Shown piece by piece: positions 26,510 through 36,287 of a DNA stretch of 64,000 nt (its first letter is position 1; every line of letters begins with the position of its first letter). Source of the stretch: Desulfarculaceae bacterium (lineage in GTDB: Bacteria > Desulfobacterota > Desulfarculia > Desulfarculales > Desulfarculaceae). Both the position numbers and the translations under genes were made by a program. The stretch covers positions 242,896 to 306,895 of the forward strand of contig JAIPEN010000005.1 in assembly GCA_021737145.1 (NCBI GenBank), in the 5' to 3' direction. The notes under the pieces were generated by a model. It saw only the letters and a list, made by a program, of their open reading frames with translations, ran no database searches and was not told where the DNA came from.

Positions 26510-27325
26510 CTAGTCCAGGAACTGCATGTTCAATCCCACGAAAACCTGCCAATCAGGCCAACCCTCTCCCCGGTCGAGCACCGACACTTGAGGCTCCACG
26601 AAAAGGTTGAACACCGTTTTTCCCGCCTTGATGACCTTGCCCAGGCCCACCCCCAGGGGCAGGCTGTAGTCACCGCTGTCCAGGTCGTAGACCCAGATGG
26701 GGGCCGCGCGCAGGTATAGCCCATCGCCGAGCTGCAAGAAGGCGAAGGGCTGCAAGGCGCCGGTGTTCACGTTGGACCGGTCATCGTTACCCGCGAAGCT
26801 GGCCTCCCAAGTGAGCAAATAGCCATACTGGAAGCGGCGCGAGGTTGCATCGAACAGCACGTTGGCAAAGCCGCCCGACCATTTCTCCGAGCCCAGCTCG
26901 TCCTGGGTGGCGGTGGGGGCCGTAAGCTGGGGGCCCAAGCCAAAGCTGATCGCCGGGTTGCCGGTGTCGAACAAATAGGCCGCGAAGATGTTAAAGTCGC
27001 CCAGGCCGCTTTCGTGGCCCCCACCCTGGGTGGAGGGGTAGGTGTTCACCGGCAGGGAGGCCCGCGTGATCCAGTCGGTCTTCAATATCTTTACCGGCTG
27101 GGCGAAGCGCGCCCAAAACTGATTGGCGTTCTCGCTGGTCCCGGTCACCCGGCCGATGTAGTAGTTCTGAAAATTCAGGGCGGTCATGCTGGCCAGGGGG
27201 TTGTTGGCCTGGGCGGCCGCGTCGGCGGCCGGCTGGGGCGCGGCCTTGTCGGGGGCGGCCGGGACGGCCGGAGAGCCCAGCCAAATGCCGAGCAACAGGA
27301 TCAAGGATGCCGTCAGGTATTTCAT
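26510..27325 (-). CDS. exported outer-membrane-type beta-barrel protein
   Basis: A 271-residue protein with a signal peptide ([25 protein letters not shown]) followed by an Ala/Pro/Gln-rich linker. The mature part is strand-rich with aromatic girdle residues ([75 protein letters not shown]) and ends [10 protein letters not shown] with a terminal aromatic/acidic pattern common in outer-membrane barrels. It resembles the transporter-like barrels often found next to sulfatases. The start ATG at 27325 is chosen by the signal peptide; the ribosome-binding site is weak. The specific role is unknown. Confidence 0.65.
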   Translation of the reverse strand: MKYLTASLILLLGIWLGSPAVPAAPDKAAPQPAADAAAQANNPLASMTALNFQNYYIGRVTGTSENANQFWARFAQPVKILKTDWITRASLPVNTYPSTQGGGHESGLGDFNIFAAYLFDTGNPAISFGLGPQLTAPTATQDELGSEKWSGGFANVLFDATSRRFQYGYLLTWEASFAGNDDRSNVNTGALQPFAFLQLGDGLYLRAAPIWVYDLDSGDYSLPLGVGLGKVIKAGKTVFNLFVEPQVSVLDRGEGWPDWQVFVGLNMQFLD

Positions 27326-27380
27326 GGTTGCTTGACGCACCTTTTTTGGGGGGCCGGGCGCGCCGTGCGCGGATAAATAA

Positions 27381-27405
27381 GAGCGCCCCCGTGACGGGGG
27401 CGCTC
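27381..27405 (-). terminator. hairpin between sulfatase and barrel genes
   Basis: GAGCGCCCCC-GTGAC-GGGGGCGCTC forms a perfect 10-bp stem 30 bases after the sulfatase stop; on the minus strand it is followed by TTATTTAT. It probably ends the sulfatase transcript before the barrel gene. Confidence 0.65.
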
Positions 27406-27435
27406 TCTTGGTTTTTGCCGGGCAGCCCTTGCCGC

Positions 27436-29091
27436 CTAGTTGCCCGTGGGCATGGGCAAGCTGATGCCTTCCTTGCGCAACACCTCGCGGACCCACTCAT
27501 ACTTCTGGTAGTTGCTAATGGTTATGGGACCGGTGTAGGTCCCGCTCTGCAGCTTGCGCGGCGGATACTTGACATAGGTCTTCATCAGCTGGCCGACCAC
27601 CTCGCCGAAGGTGACCATGGTCCAGGTGCGCTCGGTCCAGTTGGTCATGAACAGGTCGTAGCGCTCCTGGGGGTCTTGCCACAGGTCGAAGACCTGGGGC
27701 ACGGTGGCCACGTACTTCTTGGCGCCCTTCCAACCCAGGTTGGTGTCCACGGCCAGGCCGCCGGTGGGCTGGCCGTCGTCGCCGCGCAGGTTGAACACGG
27801 CCTTGTAGTTGCCCGCGCGCACCGCGCCGGGGCTAAGTTCATCCTCGGTGAAGTAGAACCAGTTGGTGCGGGCACTCTTGCCGGTGCCGAAGAGCACCGG
27901 CGACATGTCATAGCTGTCGAAGATTATGGGCTGGCCCTCACGGTCCTTCTTGGGCAGCTCGATACCCGCGACGCTGGCAAAGGTGGCCATCAGGTCCAGG
28001 CCGCCCAGGATGTCGAAGTTGCGCACCCCGGCCTTGATCTTGCCGGGCATGACCGCGATGGCCGGCACCCGGTTGCCGCCCTCACGCACGGTACCCTTGG
28101 TGCCCCGGAAGGGGGTGTAGCCCGCATCGGGATACACGTCCTGCCAGGCGCCGTTGTCCGTGGTCCAGATAACCAGGGTGTTTTTGTCCAGGCCCAGGGC
28201 CTTGAGCTTGTCCATCACCGCGCCGATGTGCGAGTCCAGCTCCACGATGGAGTCAGCGTACTTGGTCTTGGACAAGGACTTGTGCTTGAACTGGGGCGAG
28301 GGCAGGTTGGGCTGGTGCACTTTCATGAAGTTGATGTTGATGAAAAAGGGCTTGCCCGACTTGGCCGCCTTGTCCAGGAACTCCAGCGCGGCCTTTTCCA
28401 CGTAGTCGTCCAGGAAGGGTATGCCCACCACGCCCTTTTCCGGGGTGTTGACATACTCACCGTTGACATTCCAGTCCTGCTTGGCCTTTTCGCCGGACTT
28501 GCCGGAGAGGGCGCCCTTGGTCACCCGTTTGAACATATCCCTGAGCTTGGGGTTCATGTCCGGGAACCAGTTGGGGTCGCCGTAGGTGTAGGCGTTGAGG
28601 TGGTAGAGGAAGCAGTACTTCATCTCGTCGTAGCCCTGGGCGTTGGGCAGGGCGTAGTCCGCCTCGCCCAGGTGCCACTTGCCGGTGAAGTAGGTCTGGT
28701 AGCCGGCCTTCTTGAGCACCGAGGCCAGGGTCCACTCCGCGGCCGGCAGTCCGCCGCCCTGGCCCTGGAAGGCCACGGTGGTCATGCCGCTACGGTTGGG
28801 GATGCGCCCGGTCTGCATGGCCGCGCGGCCGGGGGTGCAACTGGGCTGGGCGTAAAAGGAGAAGAAGGTCATGCCCTGGTCGGCCATGCGGTCCAGGTTG
28901 GGGGTGGGCATGCCGCGCCCCTCTCCACCGCCGTAGACGCCCAGGTCTCCATAGCCGGTGTCGTCGGACACGATCAGCAGGATGTTGGGTTTTTGGTTGG
29001 CGGCCAGGGCGGGGACCGCTGCCACGACCAAGGCCAAGGCAAACACCACAACCCACCAATTCCGAATTCCAACAAAACAACTCCTCATCAT
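27436..29091 (-). CDS. arylsulfatase
   Basis: A 551-residue exported sulfatase. A signal peptide ([20 protein letters not shown]) precedes [18 protein letters not shown] with the metal-binding Asp pair. The formylglycine Cys is at about residue 85 in [14 protein letters not shown] (C-x-P-x-R type), so an FGE/anSME-type maturase is needed from elsewhere. [17 protein letters not shown] and [12 protein letters not shown] supply the remaining metal and substrate ligands. It hydrolyses sulfate esters in the periplasm; substrate unknown. CGGAGGG lies just ahead of the tandem ATGATG at 29091/29088; the track start at 29154 would add residues before the signal peptide. A LysR gene is divergent. Confidence 0.9.
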   Translation of the reverse strand: MMRSCFVGIRNWWVVVFALALVVAAVPALAANQKPNILLIVSDDTGYGDLGVYGGGEGRGMPTPNLDRMADQGMTFFSFYAQPSCTPGRAAMQTGRIPNRSGMTTVAFQGQGGGLPAAEWTLASVLKKAGYQTYFTGKWHLGEADYALPNAQGYDEMKYCFLYHLNAYTYGDPNWFPDMNPKLRDMFKRVTKGALSGKSGEKAKQDWNVNGEYVNTPEKGVVGIPFLDDYVEKAALEFLDKAAKSGKPFFININFMKVHQPNLPSPQFKHKSLSKTKYADSIVELDSHIGAVMDKLKALGLDKNTLVIWTTDNGAWQDVYPDAGYTPFRGTKGTVREGGNRVPAIAVMPGKIKAGVRNFDILGGLDLMATFASVAGIELPKKDREGQPIIFDSYDMSPVLFGTGKSARTNWFYFTEDELSPGAVRAGNYKAVFNLRGDDGQPTGGLAVDTNLGWKGAKKYVATVPQVFDLWQDPQERYDLFMTNWTERTWTMVTFGEVVGQLMKTYVKYPPRKLQSGTYTGPITISNYQKYEWVREVLRKEGISLPMPTGN

Positions 29092-29369
29092 TACCCTCCG
29101 TTTTAACCACGCATCTTCGCGGCAAATATCATATTGGCTGGCTCGCGCTTCCATTGGTTCTCTCCACGGGCGGCGTGCCTGCCGTGTGCTACCCCATGTG
29201 TGGGCAATTTCTTCCTATTTCATTCTAGGTACAAACGGATTTTTATCGCAACTTTTGGTCCAAATGTCCAAACTGCTTTTATTAACTAAGAAAATCCACT
29301 TTTTGGTTGCGCGGGCGCACCCGAATAATCAATAATGCACAAAAAACCTACAATCGATCAGTTTTTTGC

Positions 29370-30335
29370 ATGAAAAGCCTGAAAGCCCTACATTACGCCC
29401 TGGCCCTTTATGAGGCCCGCAGCTTTACGGCGGCCGCCCGCAGCCTGGGTATATCCCAATCCGCCCTGTCCCGGGCCATACAAAAGCTGGAAAAGGACCT
29501 GCGGGTTTCCTTGTTCGACCGCAGCAGATCCGCGGTAAAGCCCACGCCCTTTGGCGAGGCCTATCTGGGCCGCGCGGACGACATCCTGCGCCAGTTGGAA
29601 GATGCCGAGCGGGAGGTCCGCATGATGAGCGGCCTGGAGAAGGGCACCCTGAGGGTGGGCTTCGGGCCGGTGTATTCGGCCAGCCTGGCCGGGCCGGCGG
29701 TAGGTAGCTTTGTCATGGAAAATCCAAACCTTGAGGTGAGGATCACCTTGGGGGGATGGCCTTACCTGTTTAAGACGCTGCTCACGGACGAGATTGACCT
29801 GTACGTGGGCGAGATCAGCGTGCTGGCTCAGTATGCCGGGCTGAAAACAATTCCCTTGAGCACCCAATCCGGCGTGTTTTTCTGCCGGCCAGGCCACCCC
29901 TTGCTGGAGCAGGATTCAGTCACCGTGGAAGATCTGGCCCAGTACCCCTTTGCCTCGGTTCAGCTTCCCCCCCGCATCCAGGGGTTCCTCAAAGAGATCG
30001 TGAGCCTGGACAAGACGGCCGGAGGGGTGGAGATCGCCCGGCCGCCCATCGAGTGCGATGACTTTTTCGTCACCAAGCGGGTGGTGTTCAACAGCCAGGC
30101 CGTGGGGCTGGCCAGCAGCTATGTGCTTCGGGACGAGTTGGAGGCCGGCACCCTGCAAGAGTTGAAGGTCACGGGCAACCGCCTTTCATCCCAGGGCGGG
30201 GTGGTGGCCAAGGATCAAACCACCCTCTCGCCCTCGGCCCAGGAGTTCATCTCCCACCTCCTGGATTGCGACCGCAACTACGCGCCCGCCCGGCCGGCCT
30301 CCGAGCCCCGGGAGCAAGGGCCGCAATCCCCCTGA
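29370..30335 (+). CDS. LysR-family transcriptional regulator
   Basis: A 321-residue regulator. The N-terminal helix-turn-helix is KSLKALHYALALYEARSFTAAARSLGISQSALSRAIQKLEKDLRVSLFDRS, and the C-terminal substrate-binding-like domain starts at LEKGTLRVGFGPVYSASLAG. The ATG at 29370 fits the family start; the track ORF from 29307 adds an unrelated piece. It is divergent from the sulfatase gene across a 278-base AT-rich region, the classic LysR arrangement, so it is a likely regulator of the sulfatase. Confidence 0.92.
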   Translation: MKSLKALHYALALYEARSFTAAARSLGISQSALSRAIQKLEKDLRVSLFDRSRSAVKPTPFGEAYLGRADDILRQLEDAEREVRMMSGLEKGTLRVGFGPVYSASLAGPAVGSFVMENPNLEVRITLGGWPYLFKTLLTDEIDLYVGEISVLAQYAGLKTIPLSTQSGVFFCRPGHPLLEQDSVTVEDLAQYPFASVQLPPRIQGFLKEIVSLDKTAGGVEIARPPIECDDFFVTKRVVFNSQAVGLASSYVLRDELEAGTLQELKVTGNRLSSQGGVVAKDQTTLSPSAQEFISHLLDCDRNYAPARPASEPREQGPQSP

Positions 30336-30371
30336 ACCGCCCTTCCCAAAGAGCCGGGCCGGCCCCCGGGC

Positions 30372-30660
30372 TTACCTGGCCCCTTCGAACCACTTGCTGC
30401 GTATCTTTATCCAGGCGGCCGTCCTTGGAGATGGCCAACAGGATGCGGTTGATCTCCTCGCGCAGCGGGCTGCCCTGGGGCGTGGCCATGCCGTGGTCCT
30501 GGGGCGCGAATACCCGCCCCGCCACCTGTACCCTGCCCTTGCCCCCGGTGTTGGCGAAATACCGCAAATTTGGCCGGGCGTAGACCACCGCGTCCAACCG
30601 CCCCTTGAGCAGCCATTTGTAGGCGTTTTCCACTGGGTCAGGTGAATACTGTTGCCAACG
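30372..30660 (-). pseudogene. C-terminal relic of family-3 solute-binding protein, frameshifted
   Basis: On the minus strand the frame DPVENAYKWLLKGRLDAVVYA ... HGMATPQGSPLREEINRILLAISKDGRLDK is the C-terminal third of a periplasmic amino-acid-type binding protein (SBP_bac_3). The expected ending, SKWFEGAR-stop, is found in the next frame. One extra A in GGATAAAGA explains the shift (GGATAAGA would restore it). No N-terminal part is visible upstream, so even without the shift the gene is only a fragment. Confidence 0.75.
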
Positions 30661-30826
30661 GTTACAATCGGCTCAAAGTGGCGGGAATCCCGGGCCCGGC
30701 ATTCGCGGGAGGTTGGCTCGGACATGGCGAGTGTATTATAAAGAAAGGCGCTTGATCGGGCCTACCGTGCCTCATCAGAGAGCAACCCGTTACCACGGCG
30801 GATCAGCGGAAGAGGAGCTTACGACC

Positions 30827-32314
30827 ATGAACCTTGCGCACAACCTGGAACGTTCGGCCCGGCTCTTTCCCGACCACGTCGCGGTGATCCAAGACGGCCG
30901 GAGCATCACCTACGCCCAGCTCGACCAGTGGGCCTCGCGCCTGGCCGGGGGGCTCAGGGGCCTGGGCCTGGAGCCCGGCCAGCTCATCGCCCTGTGCGCG
31001 CCCAATTCCGCCTCTTGGCTGGCCTTCTACTTCGGGGTGCTCAAGCTGGGCGGCGTGGCGGTGACCCTGGCGGTGCAGTCCTCGGACCGCGAGCTGGAGA
31101 TGCTCCTGGCCCACGCCCGGCCCAGGGCCCTGTTTTGCGCCCAGGAACGGGCCGCCCTTGTGGAGGGCCTGCGCGAGTCATGCGGCCTGGAGTTCATCAT
31201 CGGCCCCAAGGAGGGGCTGTCCCTGGAGGGCCTGGAGCAAAAGGGGGAGGCCCCTTTGCAGGCGGTGCGGCGCGAGCGCGGCGACACCGCCTGCGTGCTC
31301 TACACCGGCGGCACCACCGGCATTCCCAAGGGGGTGGAGCTCAGCCACGAAAACATCAACACGGCCATCAACCAGGTGGCTCACATGGAACGCTCGGTGG
31401 AGAGCGACCGGGCCATCTGCTTTTTGCCCTTCAACCACGTGTTCGGCCAGATGCACATCATGAACGCCACCATCATGACCGGCGGCGGGTTGGTGCTCTT
31501 GCCCAAGTTCGACCTGGACCAGGTGCTGGCGGCAATCGCCGAGCACGAGGTCACCAAGCTGTTCGCGGTGCCCACGGTGTACGTGCGCCTGCTGCACCTG
31601 GAGGGGCTCAAGCAAAAGCTGGGCAAGGTGCGCTACTGCTTCAGCGCGGCCGCCTCCATGGCCCGCGAGGTGGTGCGCCGCTGGCAGGAGCTCACCGGCC
31701 TGGCCATCCACGAGGCCTATGGCATGACCGAGACCGCCTCCATGGTCACCTACAACCACTTCAGCCGCCACGTGGTGGGCTCGGTGGGCCAGCCGGTGGG
31801 CACCACCGAGGTGAGCATCCGCGATGCCCAGGGCAACGAGCTGCCCCAGGGGCGGGAGGGCGAGATCTGCATCCAAGGGCGGGGAGTGATGAAGGGCTAT
31901 CTGGGCCTGGACGAGGCCACCCGCGAGGCCTTCCACGGCGACTGGCTGCGCTCCGGGGACATCGGCCTTCTGGACCAGGACGGCTATCTGTTCATCGTGG
32001 ACCGGATCAAGGACCTGATCATCACCGGCGGCGAGAACGTCTATCCCCGCGAGGTGGAGGAGGTGCTGGTGGAATACCCCGAGGTGGCCGAGTGCTCGGT
32101 GATCGGAGTGCCGGACCCGGAGTACGGCGAGCGGGTGGTGGCGGTGTGCGTGCCTGCCCCGGGCCGGGTGATCCAGCCCGAGGCCCTTCGCCTGGACCTG
32201 AAAAGCAAGCTCAGCGGCTTCAAGGTGCCCAAGGAGATCATGGTCAAGGACGACCTGCCCAAGAGCCCCTCGGGCAAGATCCTCAAGCGGGAGATCAAAA
32301 AGGCGCTCACTTGA
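30827..32314 (+). CDS. AMP-dependent acyl-CoA synthetase/ligase
   Basis: A 495-residue member of the adenylate-forming family that activates a carboxylic acid to its CoA thioester through an acyl-AMP. Motifs: P-loop YTGGTTGIPKGVELSH, the A5 region HEAYGMTETASM, the hinge SGDIGLLDQDGYLFIVDRIKDLIITGGENVYPREVE, and the catalytic Lys in LPKSPSGKILKREIKKAL. Length and motif spacing fit medium/long-chain or aryl-CoA ligases; substrate is not readable. GAGGAG lies before the ATG at 30827, and homology begins there (LARSARLFPDH-type start), so the track start at 30713 is rejected. It has no operon partner; the next gene is convergent. Confidence 0.88.
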   Translation: MNLAHNLERSARLFPDHVAVIQDGRSITYAQLDQWASRLAGGLRGLGLEPGQLIALCAPNSASWLAFYFGVLKLGGVAVTLAVQSSDRELEMLLAHARPRALFCAQERAALVEGLRESCGLEFIIGPKEGLSLEGLEQKGEAPLQAVRRERGDTACVLYTGGTTGIPKGVELSHENINTAINQVAHMERSVESDRAICFLPFNHVFGQMHIMNATIMTGGGLVLLPKFDLDQVLAAIAEHEVTKLFAVPTVYVRLLHLEGLKQKLGKVRYCFSAAASMAREVVRRWQELTGLAIHEAYGMTETASMVTYNHFSRHVVGSVGQPVGTTEVSIRDAQGNELPQGREGEICIQGRGVMKGYLGLDEATREAFHGDWLRSGDIGLLDQDGYLFIVDRIKDLIITGGENVYPREVEEVLVEYPEVAECSVIGVPDPEYGERVVAVCVPAPGRVIQPEALRLDLKSKLSGFKVPKEIMVKDDLPKSPSGKILKREIKKALT

Positions 32315-32383
32315 GCCGGCCCGCGCTTTGCCAAGCGATCAGGCCGGGACCAACCGCCCTCCCCCCTCGGACGATATGGCCGC

Positions 32384-35300
32384 TCAACAGCGCGGGTTGC
32401 TGTCCAGCAGGCGCCGGACCTTTTGGGACAGCTCCTTGGTGGCAAAAGGCTTCTGCAAAAACTCCACGCCATCGGCCAGCACCCCCCGGTGGGCGATGAT
32501 GTCGGCCGTGTAGCCGGACATGTAGAGCACCTTGACTCCGGGCTTGATCTGTTCCAGCCGTTCCTTCAGCTCCTTGCCGTTCATGGAAGGCATCACCACG
32601 TCGGTCACCAGCAGGTGGATTTCGCCCTGGTGCTTCTCGGCCAGCAGCAGGGCCTCGCCGGGCTGGCTGGCGCTGATCACCTGGTACCCCGTCCTGCGCA
32701 GCACCTGGTGGCACAGATCCAGGATTTGCACCTCGTCCTCCACCACCAGCACCGTCTCGCTGCCGGCCAGGTCGGACACCTTTTCCGGAGCGGTCTCCCG
32801 GTCCGGAGTCTCCTCGCTGCGGGGCAGGTAGACATTGAAAGTGGTGCCCTGGCCAGGTTCGCTGTACACGTCCACCAGGCCGCCGGCCTGATTTACGATG
32901 CCGTAGACCGTGGACAGGCCCAGGCCGGTGCCCTCGCCCGGTTTCTTGCTGGTGAAGAAGGGCTCGAATATCTGACTCAGGATCTCCCGGTCCATCCCCG
33001 AGCCGGTGTCGGAAAAGCTAAGCCGCACGTAGTCACCGGGCTGGAGCCCCATGTGGTTGTGGCAGAACTCCTGGTCCAGGGTGACGTTGTTGGTTTCGAT
33101 GCTCACCCCGCCCACTCCGCTGATGGCGTCCCGGGCGTTGACCGCGAGGTTGGCGATGATCTGGTCGATCTGGGAGGGGTCCAGCTTTACCGGCCATACG
33201 TCGTGGCAGGGTATCAGCCGAAGGTCGATGTCCTCGCCGATGAGCCGGCCCAGCATCTTCTGGCTCTTGGCCAGCACCTCGTTGAGGTCGATCACCCGGG
33301 GGCTCACCGTCTGGCGGCGGGCAAAGGCCAATAGCTGGCGGGTGAGGTCTCGCGAGCGCATGGCCGCGTCCAGGATCTGCGCCAGGTTCTTGTGCAGGGG
33401 ATCGTGCTCCTCCACCTCCTCGGCCGCGATCTCGGCATAGCCGGAGATGATGCTGAGCATGTTGTTGAAGTCGTGGGCCACCCCGCCGGCCAGGCGGCCG
33501 ATGGACTCCATCTTCTGGGCCTGGCGCATCTGCTCTTCCATATGGCCACGTTCCTCGCGCAGGCGCAGCCGTTCGGTGATGTCGGTCTTGATGGCCACGA
33601 AGTTGCTGATGGCCCCGCTCTGGTCGAACACCGGCGAGATGCGCGCCTCCTCGGTGAAGAGGGTGCCGTCCTTGCGCTGGTTCACCAAGTCCCCATGCCA
33701 GGTGCGGCCCGCGAAGATGGTCTCCCAAAGCTCCTGGTAAAAGGCCGGGTCTTGTTCGCCGCTTCTGAGCAGGCGGGGGTTCCGGCCCAAAACCTCTGCC
33801 TGTTGGTAACCGGAAATGCGGGTGAAGGCCGGGTTGACGTATTGAATATTTCCCTCCGGATCGGTGATCATCACCGCGTCGGAAGACTGATCGATGGCCG
33901 CGGCCAGCTGCTCCCGCTCGCTCTCCGCCCGCTTGCGCTCGGATATGTCCTGGAAGGTGCCCATCAGGCGCACCACCTTGCCATCTTCCATCACCGGCCG
34001 GCAGCGGGTGTGGGTCCATAGCCGATTTCCCTTGGCGGTGATGAACCTGAGCTCCAGGTCGTAGGGCTTGCCCTGTTCCAGGGCGGCCTGAAGGGCGGCG
34101 CTCAGCTCCGCCCGGTCGTCCTCGTGGAAAAAGTCGAAGGCCTCATCCAGGGAAGGCTGGTAGTCATCGTCCACTTCGTGGATCTCCCGGGTCACCTCGG
34201 TCCACATCAGTTTTTTCTCCGCCGATATCACCGACCAGCCGCCCACCCGGGCCACGCGGCCGGTGTCCACCAAAAACTCGGCCGAGCTTTCCAGAGCCTG
34301 CTCGGCGGCGCGCAGTTCGGTGACGTCCCGGATGGCGGAGGCTATGGCGTAGATGTCACCCTCGGCGTCTCGGCACGGAGAATAAATGACCTCCAGCACG
34401 CGGCGCCCGCTCCCGGGCAACTTGCGCTCGGTTTCGAACCTCACAATCTCGCCGGCCAGGCAGCGGTCAAAGTGTCCCTTGATGACCGCTTGGAAGAATC
34501 TCTTGCCCAGGATCTCGCCCGCCTTGCGCCCTTCCACCTCCTCCTCGCGGCGCCCCACCATTTGCAAATAACTGGGGTTGGCCTTCAAATAGCGGTACTC
34601 CCGGTCCACCAGGGCCATGGCCTCCTGGCTGTTGGCCACGATCTCGGCGAACAGGTCGTGCTGGCGACTGATATGGATGTCGCGCAGGGCAAAGGCGATG
34701 TCCCCGGCCACCTCCAGGAGCAGGTCTTGTTCCTCCCCGGTGACCTCGGCCCCCGACTCCACGGTCACCCCCATCATGCCCATGATATCTTCGCCGTGCT
34801 TTAGCCAGGTGACCACGGCGTTGCCGGCTTCCTGCCATTCATTCACTGGGCAGCCCCGGCAGACTTGGTCGATGGACAGCAGGGCGATGTCGCTGTCCTG
34901 CTCCATCAAATATTCATGGCAAGCGGGCCAACTCCCTTGTAGGGCGGCCATGCCTTCATCAAAAGCGGCCTGGTTGTGCCGAGCGGCCAGGGATATGCCC
35001 ATTGGCGCCTTGTCCGGCGCACCCAACAGAATCCAGGCGCAAATATAACCACGCGTGTCCACCAGCAGACGGCTGGCCTCCCGTATCAATTCCTCGGGAT
35101 TCTCGGCCCGCACGATGAGCTGGTTGACCCGGCGTATGGCTTTCAGGACGTTGTTTAAATGTTCCACCCTGCGTTGGGCCAAATGGCGCTCCAACACCTC
35201 CTGGCGCAAGGCCTCGGTGCGCTCGTCGACCATGGCCTCCAACTCGTCGCGGTGCTTCTGGATCTGGCGGCGGTTGCAGTCCATCTCCAGAAACTGGCTC

Positions 35301-35656
35301 ACCTTGCCCATCATTATCTTGGGGTCGTAGGGCTTGACGATGTAGTCGATGCCCCCGGACTCGTAGCCCCTGAACACGCTCTGTTCGTCCAGGGAGTGGG
35401 CGGTCAGGAAGATGATGGGCATGTGTTTGGTGGCGGGGTCGTCGCGCAGAAGCTCGGCCAGTTCATAGCCGCTCATCTGCGGCATCTGCACGTCCAGGAT
35501 GGCCAGGGCGAACTGGTCGTCCAGGGTGGCGGCCAGGGCCTGGTTGCCGCTGGTGGCTTCCACAAGATCAGCATCCGTGTCGCGCAGCACCTGGCGCAGG
35601 GCCACCAGGTTTTCCTGGCGGTCGTCCACGATCAGTATTTTTTGCCTATCGCTCAT
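32384..35656 (-). CDS. receiver-GAF-PAS hybrid sensor histidine kinase
   Basis: A 1090-residue cytoplasmic signalling protein. Domain order: receiver (KILIVDDRQENL ... LAILDVQMPQMSGYELAELL, residues 1-125), coiled linker, GAF-like (about 175-340, with a CRGC pair), three PAS modules (about 345-720; DITERLRLREE ends the last), HisKA with GGVAHDFNNMLSIISGYAE, HATPase with NLAVNARDAI and FTSKKPGEGTGLGLSTV, then a C-terminal receiver (TVLVVEDEVQI ... LLVTDVVMPSMNGKELKE). No membrane segment. It overlaps the CheB start region by 11 bases and is the last gene of a minus-strand signalling operon. The receiver at each end implies a phosphorelay. Confidence 0.9.
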   Translation of the reverse strand: MSDRQKILIVDDRQENLVALRQVLRDTDADLVEATSGNQALAATLDDQFALAILDVQMPQMSGYELAELLRDDPATKHMPIIFLTAHSLDEQSVFRGYESGGIDYIVKPYDPKIMMGKVSQFLEMDCNRRQIQKHRDELEAMVDERTEALRQEVLERHLAQRRVEHLNNVLKAIRRVNQLIVRAENPEELIREASRLLVDTRGYICAWILLGAPDKAPMGISLAARHNQAAFDEGMAALQGSWPACHEYLMEQDSDIALLSIDQVCRGCPVNEWQEAGNAVVTWLKHGEDIMGMMGVTVESGAEVTGEEQDLLLEVAGDIAFALRDIHISRQHDLFAEIVANSQEAMALVDREYRYLKANPSYLQMVGRREEEVEGRKAGEILGKRFFQAVIKGHFDRCLAGEIVRFETERKLPGSGRRVLEVIYSPCRDAEGDIYAIASAIRDVTELRAAEQALESSAEFLVDTGRVARVGGWSVISAEKKLMWTEVTREIHEVDDDYQPSLDEAFDFFHEDDRAELSAALQAALEQGKPYDLELRFITAKGNRLWTHTRCRPVMEDGKVVRLMGTFQDISERKRAESEREQLAAAIDQSSDAVMITDPEGNIQYVNPAFTRISGYQQAEVLGRNPRLLRSGEQDPAFYQELWETIFAGRTWHGDLVNQRKDGTLFTEEARISPVFDQSGAISNFVAIKTDITERLRLREERGHMEEQMRQAQKMESIGRLAGGVAHDFNNMLSIISGYAEIAAEEVEEHDPLHKNLAQILDAAMRSRDLTRQLLAFARRQTVSPRVIDLNEVLAKSQKMLGRLIGEDIDLRLIPCHDVWPVKLDPSQIDQIIANLAVNARDAISGVGGVSIETNNVTLDQEFCHNHMGLQPGDYVRLSFSDTGSGMDREILSQIFEPFFTSKKPGEGTGLGLSTVYGIVNQAGGLVDVYSEPGQGTTFNVYLPRSEETPDRETAPEKVSDLAGSETVLVVEDEVQILDLCHQVLRRTGYQVISASQPGEALLLAEKHQGEIHLLVTDVVMPSMNGKELKERLEQIKPGVKVLYMSGYTADIIAHRGVLADGVEFLQKPFATKELSQKVRRLLDSNPRC

Positions 35657-36287
35657 CGCGCGGCCTTTCCATGAGGTCGTCGCGGAGCGGACCGCGCCTC
35701 CCCATGTTCACGAGATCGGGCAGACGTTGCGCCATCTCCGGGATATCCATCACCAGATCAACGGCGCCGGTGTCCACGGCTGCCTGGGGCATGACCCCGT
35801 AGGTTGCCTCCGCCGGGTTCTGGGCAATGGTCAGGCCTCCGGCCGCCTTTACGGCCACCAGGCCTTGGGCGCCGTCGCTGTTGGCGCCCGAAAGAACTAT
35901 GGCGATCAGGCCGTCTCCCCAGGCGTGGGCGGCGCTCTCCATGAGCACGTCTATGGAGGGCCGCGACCAGTTCACCCGCTCCTCGGTGGACAGGGCGATG
36001 CTGCCCTGGCGCTCCACCAGCATGTGGTAATTGGCCGGGGCCACGTACACCCGTCCGGGAACGATCGGCTCCTTGTCGCTGGGGTCCACCACCTCCAGCT
36101 TGCTGACCCTGGCCAGGTGCTGGGCCAGGGCGCCCCCGTCGCTGTGGTGCAGATGCAACACCACCAGAATTGGGCAGGGGAAATCCACGGGCAGTCCGCC
36201 CAGCAGGCGCAAAAGCGCCTCCGAGCCGCCGGCCGACCCGCCGATCACCACGGCCCGCTGGATGCCCATATCCCGCGCCTGGCTCAT
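35646..36287 (-). CDS. cheB: CheB-type methylesterase domain protein
   Basis: A 213-residue stand-alone methylesterase domain without the receiver that CheB usually has. The catalytic Ser lies in VVIGGSAGGSEALLRLL, the His in LVVLHLHHSDGGALAQHL, and the Asp in IVLSGANSDGAQGLVAVKAAGG. The start ATG at 36287 overlaps the CheR stop (ATGA); the track start at 36386 is longer than needed. A receiver-free CheB beside CheR and hybrid kinases usually belongs to a non-flagellar signalling set in which the kinases themselves are the partners; no chemotaxis receptor or CheA is seen here. Confidence 0.9.
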   Translation of the reverse strand: MSQARDMGIQRAVVIGGSAGGSEALLRLLGGLPVDFPCPILVVLHLHHSDGGALAQHLARVSKLEVVDPSDKEPIVPGRVYVAPANYHMLVERQGSIALSTEERVNWSRPSIDVLMESAAHAWGDGLIAIVLSGANSDGAQGLVAVKAAGGLTIAQNPAEATYGVMPQAAVDTGAVDLVMDIPEMAQRLPDLVNMGRRGPLRDDLMERPRDER

